From assembly GCA_902795715.1 (NCBI GenBank), contig CADBME010000136.1, positions 1-5,755 on the forward strand: 5,755 nucleotides of DNA. Reading direction: 5' to 3'. The position numbers and the translations under genes were made by a program. Origin of the DNA: an uncultured Lachnospiraceae bacterium. Lineage in GTDB: Bacteria; Bacillota_A; Clostridia; Lachnospirales; Lachnospiraceae. The notes beneath the pieces are model-generated. The model did not search any database, had not been told where the DNA came from, and saw nothing but the letters and a program-made list of their open reading frames with translations. This document shows, piece after piece, positions 1 to 5,339 of this stretch; position 1 is the stretch's first letter, and every line of letters starts with the position of its first letter.

Positions 1-860
1 CCTTTTTCTCTCAATGCATCTACAGCATCCTTTGCTGTACCGGCAGCCGATCCGATAATGACCATGGCATAATCGGCATCATCCAGTTTATACTCTTCAA
101 AGAATCCATAAGATCTTCCGGAAATCTTTTCAAATTCCTTTGCCACATCAAGAGTAACCTGTTTGGCATTGCGAAGTCCCTGCATCTGGGCCCTTCTTGC
201 CTCCATCACATAGTTAGTGATGGCGTATGGCCCGATGGCCATGCTTTCATCGTCCTTGAGCAGATAATGGTCCGGATTGTATTCTCCGACAAAATCTTTG
301 ACCACTTCATCTTCAAGCAGCTCTATATTCTCCACAGCATGGCTGGTGATAAAACCATCCTGGCATACCATGATGGGCAGCATGACATCCTTGTGCTCTG
401 CAATCCGGTAAGCCTGTACCATGTTATCGTATGCTTCCTGGTTATTCTCAGCAAAAAGCTGAATCCATCCCGTATTTCTTGCACCCATTGCATCCGAGTG
501 GTCACAGTTGATATTGATAGGGCCAGACAGAGCCCGGCATACAAGAGAAAGAGCAATGGGAAGACGGTCGGACGCTGCTACATTCAAAACTTCCCACATA
601 TAAGCCAGACCACAGGAAGATGTCGCTGTAATTGTGCGGGCACCGGCTGCTTCCGATCCGATACATGCACTCATGGCAGAATGCTCACTCTCCACAGGAA
701 TAAATACCGTATCTACCTGACCATTTGATACAAAACTGGTGAAATACTGAGGAATTTCAGTGGAAGGGGTGATCGGGTATGCCGGCATAACATCCGGATT
801 AATCTGACGCATGGCATTGGCTACTGCCTCATTTCCGGACAAACGTTCACGTATCGCCAT
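1..860 (-). CDS. porA: 2-oxoacid (probably pyruvate):ferredoxin oxidoreductase alpha subunit PorA, 3' end beyond window
   Basis: This is the alpha subunit of the four-subunit, CoA-dependent 2-oxoacid:ferredoxin oxidoreductase, a cytoplasmic enzyme that converts pyruvate (or a related 2-oxoacid) plus CoA to acyl-CoA and CO2 while reducing ferredoxin. I translated 286 residues from the ATG at 860; the frame stays open to the window edge. Family members are about 390 residues, so roughly the last 100 are missing. Recognisable family motifs are YPITPST (about 28-34), IPVESEH (54-60), RALSGPINI (109-117) and CDHSD (119-123), in a region that resembles Thermotoga-type PorA closely. In the related single-chain enzyme the PITP threonine and an arginine of this domain contact substrate; both have plausible counterparts here. 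The start is one base after the porD stop, with a strong GGGGG Shine-Dalgarno upstream. porB is expected next. Substrate (pyruvate versus branched-chain 2-oxoacid) cannot be fixed from this subunit alone. Confidence 0.93.
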   Translation of the reverse strand, partial: MAIRERLSGNEAVANAMRQINPDVMPAYPITPSTEIPQYFTSFVSNGQVDTVFIPVESEHSAMSACIGSEAAGARTITATSSCGLAYMWEVLNVAASDRLPIALSLVCRALSGPININCDHSDAMGARNTGWIQLFAENNQEAYDNMVQAYRIAEHKDVMLPIMVCQDGFITSHAVENIELLEDEVVKDFVGEYNPDHYLLKDDESMAIGPYAITNYVMEARRAQMQGLRNAKQVTLDVAKEFEKISGRSYGFFEEYKLDDADYAMVIIGSAAGTAKDAVDALREK

Positions 861-861
861 G

Positions 862-1170
862 TTATCTAACCCCCTTCATCATCACGATCGCATCAAAGGG
901 GCAGGCCTTCACACAGATCCCGCATCCCTTACAGTGATCAAAATCAAACTCCAGCCGCTTACCGTTTTCCACCGGAATGGCACTGTCCGGACAAGCCGGA
1001 GCGCACAGGAGGCACTGTTTACATTTCTCAACGATAAATTTAGGTGTATCAACTCTCCACTCACCGGTATTGAACTCTTCCGCCGTACCGCTTCCGATGA
1101 TGGTACAGCCCAGGGTAAGATCCTGCCATTTGACATCTACACCTAACTTACTGATATCTGACCGCATCAT
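862..1170 (-). CDS. porD: 2-oxoacid:ferredoxin oxidoreductase delta subunit PorD, 2x[4Fe-4S] ferredoxin type
   Basis: This 102-residue protein is the electron-transfer subunit of the Por complex and passes electrons from the catalytic subunits to external ferredoxin. Two classic CxxCxxCxxxCP cluster motifs are visible: Cys50/53/56/60 followed by Pro61, and Cys80/83/86/90 followed by Pro91, so both [4Fe-4S] sites look intact. The roughly 45-residue N-terminal arm (WQDLTLGCTI, GTAEEFNTGEWR) is typical of PorD/VorD rather than a free ferredoxin. The first ATG overlaps the porG stop as ATGA, implying translational coupling. A second in-frame ATG follows immediately (1167). AGGAGG at 1175-1180 lies 4 nt from the first ATG and 7 nt from the second, so the second may be the one used, which would remove one residue. 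The length matches the family. Its position between gamma and alpha is the usual Por order. Confidence 0.94.
   Translation of the reverse strand: MMRSDISKLGVDVKWQDLTLGCTIIGSGTAEEFNTGEWRVDTPKFIVEKCKQCLLCAPACPDSAIPVENGKRLEFDFDHCKGCGICVKACPFDAIVMMKGVR
870..876 (-). promoter_or_regulatory. Ribosome-binding site of porA
   Basis: The minus strand reads AAGGGGG here, ending 9 nt before the porA ATG at 860. It lies inside the last codons of porD, so porA translation is initiated independently but very close to the porD stop codon. It supports the chosen porA start. Confidence 0.75.
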
Positions 1171-1739
1171 TTCACCTCCTGCAATGCCCGATAAAGAGCC
1201 TTCATATTTCCTTCAATAACCTCCGGCTTCGAAGCGAATTTATGAGCGTAAGACTTACGCATCTCTTCAAGGAAAACCTCATCCTCCATAATACCGGTCA
1301 CCTTTACGATAGCCGCAAGCATGGGAGAATTAGGATAATACTGTCCCAGCGCCCGGATTGAAATATCCCGCGCGTCAATGGTATACACATTCCCCTTATA
1401 CCCCTTCAACTTGGGAAGAATCTCCTCTCTGGGAAGCTCCGTATTGATGACAATCGCTCCCTCTTCCTTCAACCCTTCCGTGACATGCACGGAATCCAGA
1501 AGGGAGTCATCCACTACAACAACATAATCCGGGTCATAAATATTAGAATGAACCCGAATCTTATTATTACTCAGCCGGTTGTAAGCTGTAATCGGCGCTC
1601 CCATTCGCTCCGGACCATACTCCGGAAAACCCTGGACATACATACCGGTACTGAATGCAACATCCGCAAGCAAGAGCGCAGCCGTCTTGGCACCCTGGCC
1701 TCCCCTGCCATGCCAGCGGATCTCAATTAAATCTCTCAT
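1167..1739 (-). CDS. porG: 2-oxoacid:ferredoxin oxidoreductase gamma subunit PorG
   Basis: This 190-residue subunit forms the gamma part of the cytoplasmic Por complex. The N-terminus carries the diagnostic IRWHGRGGQGAKTAA motif and then VQGFPEYGPERMGAP, both hallmarks of the POR gamma family. A hydrophobic YVVVVDDSL strand and a FASKPEVIEGNMKAL tail also fit. I chose ATG 1739, which starts MRDLIEIRW, because GGAGG lies just upstream at 1744-1748. A TTG at 1754 would add five residues but has no ribosome-binding site and would place GGAGG inside the coding region. The gene is first in the operon porG-porD-porA, and its TGA overlaps the porD ATG. Expression probably starts from one of the promoters suggested in the 1755-1883 leader. 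The fusion state resembles archaeal and Thermotoga enzymes (separate chains) and differs from the single-chain PFOR common in clostridia. Confidence 0.93.
   Translation of the reverse strand: MRDLIEIRWHGRGGQGAKTAALLLADVAFSTGMYVQGFPEYGPERMGAPITAYNRLSNNKIRVHSNIYDPDYVVVVDDSLLDSVHVTEGLKEEGAIVINTELPREEILPKLKGYKGNVYTIDARDISIRALGQYYPNSPMLAAIVKVTGIMEDEVFLEEMRKSYAHKFASKPEVIEGNMKALYRALQEVK
1175..1180 (-). promoter_or_regulatory. Ribosome-binding site of porD (start-deciding)
   Basis: A perfect AGGAGG lies in the final porG codons. It is 4 nt from the ATG at 1170 and 7 nt from the adjacent ATG at 1167. The usual spacing favours the second ATG, although either would give essentially the same protein. 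Confidence 0.75.
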
Positions 1740-1743
1740 GAAT

Positions 1744-1748
1744 CCTCC
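1744..1748 (-). promoter_or_regulatory. Ribosome-binding site of porG (start-deciding)
   Basis: GGAGG on the minus strand, 4 nt before ATG 1739. The spacing is short, but this is the only Shine-Dalgarno-like sequence near the gene's start, and it argues against the upstream TTG at 1754. Confidence 0.65.
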
Positions 1749-1797
1749 AATCAACGATGCTATTTATAGACTATTGATACTATTCATTCATATGCAT

Positions 1798-1836
1798 AAA
1801 AAAACAAAAAAAGAAATGCTATACCTGCAGCATCTC
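1798..1836 (-). terminator. Intrinsic terminator or leader attenuator between the kinase gene and porG
   Basis: On the minus strand an 8-bp stem, GAGATGCT (1836-1829) with AGCATTTC (1820-1813), encloses an 8-nt loop and is followed at once by seven U, one G and seven U (1812-1798). One pair is G-U and works only in minus-strand RNA, and the U tract also follows only in that direction, so the orientation is clear. The stem is only moderately GC-rich. It could end the kinase transcript, giving a 3' UTR of about 225 nt that includes the repeat block. Because a good promoter lies just upstream of it (1855-1883), it could instead act as an attenuator in the por leader. A weaker promoter candidate (ATGAAT, 17 nt, TATAAA at 1763-1791) follows it and would escape termination. 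Confidence 0.65.
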
Positions 1837-1854
1837 ACAATGCATAACGTGACT

Positions 1855-1883
1855 AGTATAGCACTTCTTTCTCCATGTGTGAA
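1855..1883 (-). promoter_or_regulatory. Predicted sigma-A promoter for the por operon
   Basis: On the minus strand, TTCACA (1883-1878, 5 of 6 matches to TTGACA) is followed by a 17-nt spacer and TATACT (1860-1855, 5 of 6 to TATAAT). A TG dinucleotide one base before the -10 box makes an extended -10. Transcription would start near 1848, giving a leader of about 110 nt before porG. The -35 box touches repeat unit A at 1884. A 6-bp inverted repeat, CACTTC/GAAGTG (arms 1862-1867 and 1881-1886), spans the spacer and -35 box. The placement 5' of a terminator-like hairpin is odd and leaves open whether this or a downstream promoter is the main one. Confidence 0.55.
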
Positions 1884-2022
1884 GTGGGACATTGGGGACG
1901 TTTCATTTTGTCCCACATTGTTTAATCTTTGACGAAATGGGACAAAGGGGACGTTTCATTCTGTCCCACTTTGTTTCAGTATTAACAAAGTGGGACAATA
2001 TGAAACGTCCCCAATGTCCCAC
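1884..2022. repeat. Three-unit palindromic repeat array (REP/MITE-like), units of 33 bp at 53-bp period
   Basis: Three 33-bp units occupy 1884-1916 (A), 1937-1969 (B) and 1990-2022 (C). Each has TGGGACA at one end and TGTCCCA at the other around a core GGGGACGTTTCAT. A and B are in the same orientation and match at 29 of 33 positions. C is inverted and, once reverse-complemented, matches A at 32 of 33. The two spacers are each exactly 20 bp and share about 13 of 20 bases, so the block appears to have grown by duplication of a 53-bp unit. It has no coding potential. The array starts one base after the kinase stop codon and ends flush with the predicted por -35 box. Similar GGGACA/GGGGACGTTTC/TGTCCC repeats are, to my recollection, dispersed in many Firmicute genomes; a RAYT-type transposase is a possible mobiliser, but none is in this window. 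Confidence 0.9.
1938..2021. repeat. Long imperfect hairpin formed by repeat units B and C
   Basis: Bases 1938-1975 pair with 1984-2021 at 34 of 38 positions around an 8-nt loop (1976-1983). The innermost 14 bp (1962-1975 with 1984-1997) are perfect and include spacer bases TTTGTT/AACAAA, so the foldback reaches beyond the 33-bp units. No U tract follows on either strand, so it is not a standard intrinsic terminator. Located directly after the kinase stop codon, it could protect the mRNA 3' end from exonucleases or slow polymerase; that role is inference. Confidence 0.8.
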
Positions 2023-2023
2023 A

Positions 2024-5000
2024 TCACTGAATTAAGGTTTCCAATGTGTCATACAGATTTTCCGGCTCAACGGGTTTTGAAAGGTGGGCGTTCAGGCCGG
2101 CCTGGAGGCTGCGCTGGACGTCTTCGTCAAAGGCGTTGGCCGTGAGGGCAATGATGGGTATGGTTTTTGCGTCGGGCCTGTCCAGACTTCGGATAGTTCT
2201 GGTTGCTTCAAGGCCATCCATTTCCGGCATTCTCATATCCATCAAAATGGCGTCGTAATATCCTTCTTCATGGCTTGAGAACATGTCAACGGCAATCTTT
2301 CCGTTCAGGGCGTGTTCTACTTCCATTTCTCTCATCTGGAGGACCATGATCATAATCTCGGCGTTGACTGCCATGTCTTCTGCCAAAAGGATCCTTCGTC
2401 CGGTCAGGTCTGCCTTGCTTTCCTGTCCGGAGTTGATAATGTTCTTTTTCTTTATGGCGGTCCTGAATTCTTCCACAGCTGCGCCTGCAAAGAGAGGTTT
2501 GGCCAGGAAGCTGTCGACTCCTGCTTCCAGGGCCTCTTCCTGAACATCGTCCCATTTATATGCAGTCAGAATAATAATTGCGGATTCGTTTCCTATGAGA
2601 GACCGGATCTTGCGGGTGGTTTCGACACCATCCATGTCCGGCATCCTCCAATCGACCAGTATGAGGTTATAAGGAGATCTTCTGGCATGTCTCAGCCGAA
2701 TCATCTCGATAGCTTCCGCGCCGGAATGGGCGGTCTCGGAAGCGATTCCTACATTTCCCAGTACCAGTTTTCCGTGTTCGCAGGCGATGGGATCATCGTC
2801 TATGATCAGAACACTGAGTTCTTCCGGCCGGATTTCTCTGCGATCTTCCTCTGTCATCTTGCGGTTGGAGTCAAGAAGGGTTATGGCTACGGTAAATGTA
2901 GTTCCTTCTCCTTTTTTACTTTGCACTTGTATATGGCCATTCATCATCTCAACGATACTCTTGGTGATAGCCATACCCAGCCCGGAGCTGCCGTATTTGC
3001 TGGTTGTGGAGGAGTCTTCCTGGCTGAAGGTGTCAAAAAGGTGGGGCAGAAATTCTTCGCTTATGCCGATTCCCGTATCTTTTATAACAAATTCTATGGT
3101 CGTTTTGCCATTAAACCTGGCTGTCCTCTCTACAGCAAAGTCCACGCTTCCACCCGGTGGAGTAAACTTGACGGCATTGCCCAGAATATTGATGAGGACC
3201 TGGCGAAGTTTCATATCATCACCGATATAATAGTCATCCAGATGCCCCTGCACCTGACAATGGTAATTCAGCCCTTTCTCCCTGCACTGATCACTGAAAA
3301 TGACATTGACCTGCTCAATCAGTCTGAAAAAGGCAAATTCTTCTTTTTTGATGGTCAAGCGGCCTGATTCCACCCGGGACATATCCAGGATATCATTGAT
3401 GAGTCCAAGTAAATGCTGGGCCGATTCACCGATTTTTTTCAGGTAATCCCGTGTCCGGTCAGAGATATCCGGGTCGTTCAGAGCGATATTATCCAGACCG
3501 ATGATGGCATTCATAGGAGTCCGGATCTCATGACTCATATTGGACAGGAAGGCGGTCTTGGCCTTGTTGGATTCCTCGGCCGCCGCAAGGGCATCGCTTA
3601 GAGCCTGGCTCTTTGCCAGGGATTCTCTCATATCCTGGTCAATATCCGAGAAGCCGACACCTATCTTATTGATTCTGTCATCTGCCTGGTCCGCGCCCTG
3701 TAAGGCAGCAGCCATACGCAGCATCTCGTAGGCGTCTTTCCCGTCTCTATGGACCAGATAGCGGATCACGACAACCGGTTCTTTTTCAAGTCCGGCCCGG
3801 ACTTTCTCCGGCTTGATAAAGGAAAGAAATTCTTCTTTGTATTTTTCATCCACATAACGGTCAGCATAAGCCGCGAAGGACTCATAATATGGGAAATGCT
3901 CTCCTTCAGCCACAGCGTCCTCATCCATCTTCGCGTCCGTCCTGTAGCAAACTCCCTCATCCTTGTCCAGATTAATATAATATACACTGCGGTAATCCGA
4001 TGCCAGAGCTGTGATCATATTATCCTGCTGGGTCCGCTGTTTCTCCTGCTCAAGCAGCTGTCCCTGAAGAGCCAGCCTCTGTTCAAGTTCCTGATGTTTT
4101 ACCCTGCTTTCCGCCTCGGCTGTTTCTTTCTCCAGCATCAAGGCAGTTTGTTTCCTGTTCTGGGCGATCATGATACTGAACATGATCAGGAGGACCAGAG
4201 CAGTCAATATGGACTGAATCACACTTCGGGTAATGATCCCGTTAGACACAGAACTGATCTTCTCGGTAATCAGACTTTCCCTGATCAGGTAGGTTAACAT
4301 CCAGTCAGTCCCCTCTACCGGAACATAACTTAAGGTGGCCCTGATTCCATGGTAAACAAAGGAAACCACACCACGTTTTTCATTTTCAAAGTCTTCTCTC
4401 ACCTGAGCGAGTGAATAGCCCTTTTCCATATCCGATGATTCAAGGGCCTCATAGAGACCGGTCTCCTGGGCCTCGCCGCCCAAAACCTGGCTGGTGAGAG
4501 GGATGCCTTCCTTGCTGTAAATATTACAGAAGGTCGCATCCGTAGAGGATGATTTCATGGACACACCCTGGAGCATATATTCCACATCCATCTCAATAAA
4601 GCATACCACCAGTTCCTTATCTCCCAATGCGATGGAACCGACAGGCATGGCTATCACAACTTTTTTATTATCAGAGTCCAGATCTTTTATGGAAATCTCC
4701 GGTTCCCGTATGGTTTTATAATCAAATGCATACTGGTCAATATCGGTTCTGGTCCCCAGAGCAGTGTGAATAAGGCCGGTATTATCCACAAAAGCAAATT
4801 TGTTCAGATTAAACAACTTCTTTATTTCTGTCTGATAAGCACGAAGATGCTCTTCATCTTTGGTGTCCTCTTCATCCAGAAGACTTACCGCAATGTCCAT
4901 GTAATTAATATAATTCTGAAGATTTGATGCCACTACCTGCTCCCGCCTGCCGGCCAGCTCATCCAGGTAGAGCAGACTGACGGAACGGACGGCCTTCTCC

Positions 5001-5116
5001 GTATCTTCTTTGGCACTCTTCCCCATCCAGAAGGTTCCGACGATCAGAACCACGGCCACAAGCAGGGCTCCGACAATAGCTACAGATATGGTTCCTTTTC
5101 CCTTTTCCATATTCAT
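2024..5116 (-). CDS. Membrane hybrid sensor histidine kinase with two receiver domains (Cache-PAS-HisKA-HATPase-REC-REC)
   Basis: This 1030-residue protein senses an extracellular signal and relays phosphate internally. Visible order: an N-terminal membrane segment (about 10-31), an extracytoplasmic Cache/PDC-like domain (about 32-290), a second membrane segment (about 298-318), a coiled coil (about 322-368), a PAS-like cytoplasmic domain (about 369-495), and HisKA with the phosphoacceptor His529 in SHEIRTP. The HATPase has N-box Asn643/Asn647, G1 DTGIG (680-684) and G2 GLGM (712-715). REC1 has acidic pocket 773-775, Asp822, Thr851 and Lys873; REC2 has Glu913/Asp914, Asp960, Thr992 and Lys1014. 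All catalytic residues are present. There is no HPt domain and no DNA-binding output, so a separate HPt protein or response regulator is needed, or phosphate cycles within the protein. ATG 5116 is backed by GGGGGAG. The ligand is unknown. The gene has its own promoter; a link with por or the GDPD-like gene is unproven. Confidence 0.95.
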   Translation of the reverse strand: MNMEKGKGTISVAIVGALLVAVVLIVGTFWMGKSAKEDTEKAVRSVSLLYLDELAGRREQVVASNLQNYINYMDIAVSLLDEEDTKDEEHLRAYQTEIKKLFNLNKFAFVDNTGLIHTALGTRTDIDQYAFDYKTIREPEISIKDLDSDNKKVVIAMPVGSIALGDKELVVCFIEMDVEYMLQGVSMKSSSTDATFCNIYSKEGIPLTSQVLGGEAQETGLYEALESSDMEKGYSLAQVREDFENEKRGVVSFVYHGIRATLSYVPVEGTDWMLTYLIRESLITEKISSVSNGIITRSVIQSILTALVLLIMFSIMIAQNRKQTALMLEKETAEAESRVKHQELEQRLALQGQLLEQEKQRTQQDNMITALASDYRSVYYINLDKDEGVCYRTDAKMDEDAVAEGEHFPYYESFAAYADRYVDEKYKEEFLSFIKPEKVRAGLEKEPVVVIRYLVHRDGKDAYEMLRMAAALQGADQADDRINKIGVGFSDIDQDMRESLAKSQALSDALAAAEESNKAKTAFLSNMSHEIRTPMNAIIGLDNIALNDPDISDRTRDYLKKIGESAQHLLGLINDILDMSRVESGRLTIKKEEFAFFRLIEQVNVIFSDQCREKGLNYHCQVQGHLDDYYIGDDMKLRQVLINILGNAVKFTPPGGSVDFAVERTARFNGKTTIEFVIKDTGIGISEEFLPHLFDTFSQEDSSTTSKYGSSGLGMAITKSIVEMMNGHIQVQSKKGEGTTFTVAITLLDSNRKMTEEDRREIRPEELSVLIIDDDPIACEHGKLVLGNVGIASETAHSGAEAIEMIRLRHARRSPYNLILVDWRMPDMDGVETTRKIRSLIGNESAIIILTAYKWDDVQEEALEAGVDSFLAKPLFAGAAVEEFRTAIKKKNIINSGQESKADLTGRRILLAEDMAVNAEIMIMVLQMREMEVEHALNGKIAVDMFSSHEEGYYDAILMDMRMPEMDGLEATRTIRSLDRPDAKTIPIIALTANAFDEDVQRSLQAGLNAHLSKPVEPENLYDTLETLIQ

Positions 5117-5120
5117 GATG

Positions 5121-5129
5121 CTCCCCCTC
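5121..5129 (-). promoter_or_regulatory. Ribosome-binding site of the hybrid kinase
   Basis: GAGGGGGAG on the minus strand ends 4 nt before ATG 5116; its GGGGG core is 6 nt away. A second in-frame ATG at 5110 would be 10 nt or more away, so 5116 is preferred. Confidence 0.7.
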
Positions 5130-5199
5130 TATAAATATCCTTCTGTTATACAATTCTTTTTCTCTGTACAAAATCATGTCCGATATCTCAGTTGTTATT

Positions 5200-5228
5200 A
5201 TTATACTAAAAAGAATGGCTTATATCAA
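5200..5228 (-). promoter_or_regulatory. Near-consensus sigma-A promoter of the hybrid kinase gene
   Basis: On the minus strand, TTGATA (5228-5223, 5 of 6 to consensus) is separated by exactly 17 nt from a perfect TATAAT (5205-5200). Transcription would begin near 5193 and give a leader of about 75 nt. The strength suggests housekeeping expression unless a repressor binds; I saw no convincing operator in the leader. The promoter lies after the terminator of the upstream gene, so the kinase is probably its own transcription unit. Confidence 0.75.
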
Positions 5229-5271
5229 GGACAGCTCTCGGATGAAGGCAGATTCTCCGGCCTTATAGCGC

Positions 5272-5299
5272 AAAAGACACAGGAATCTCTTCCTGTGTC
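5272..5299 (-). terminator. Stem-loop terminator of the GDPD-like gene
   Basis: A perfect 10-bp stem, GACACAGGAA with TTCCTGTGTC (5299-5290 and 5285-5276 on the minus strand), closes a GAGA tetraloop of the stable GNRA class. Only four U follow (5275-5272) before GCGC, so termination may be partial. It lies about 40 bp after the stop codon at 5340 and before the kinase promoter, the expected place for a gene-end terminator. Confidence 0.7.
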
Positions 5300-5339
5300 A
5301 CTTCACTCCATGAAATCTGCCCCGGCTCATGAAGAAACT

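Noticed and set aside
267..728. A 153-codon plus-strand frame opposite porA.
   Set aside because: The minus strand here encodes conserved PorA motifs without interruption. The plus-strand product has no recognisable family features.
1740..1754. A longer porG starting at TTG 1754.
   Set aside because: No Shine-Dalgarno precedes it, and the extra five codons contain the GGAGG that serves ATG 1739.
1740..1848. A metabolite riboswitch in the por leader.
   Set aside because: Apart from the terminator-like hairpin, no conserved aptamer motif that I recognise is present, and the leader is short and A/T-rich.
1938..2021. The B-C foldback as the kinase gene's intrinsic terminator.
   Set aside because: No U tract follows the stem on the minus strand; the hairpin at 1813-1836 with its U run is a better terminator.
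1884..2022. A CRISPR array, given 33-bp repeats and regular spacers.
   Set aside because: There are only three units, one inverted; the spacers are 20 bp and similar to each other; the unit carries divergent substitutions; and no cas genes are present.
2312..3367. A 351-codon open frame on the plus strand, antisense to the kinase.
   Set aside because: It lies opposite the HATPase and receiver coding sequence, which has clear family motifs in the minus strand. It has no recognisable domain and no ribosome-binding site; it is a by-product of codon bias.
3749..4297. A 182-codon plus-strand frame opposite the kinase membrane and PAS region.
   Set aside because: It is antisense to a well-supported domain series, and its product looks like random sequence.
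5129..5170. A second kinase promoter, TTGTAC and TATAAC near 5145-5170.
   Set aside because: The spacer is only 15 nt and both boxes are weaker than the TTGATA-17-TATAAT promoter just upstream.
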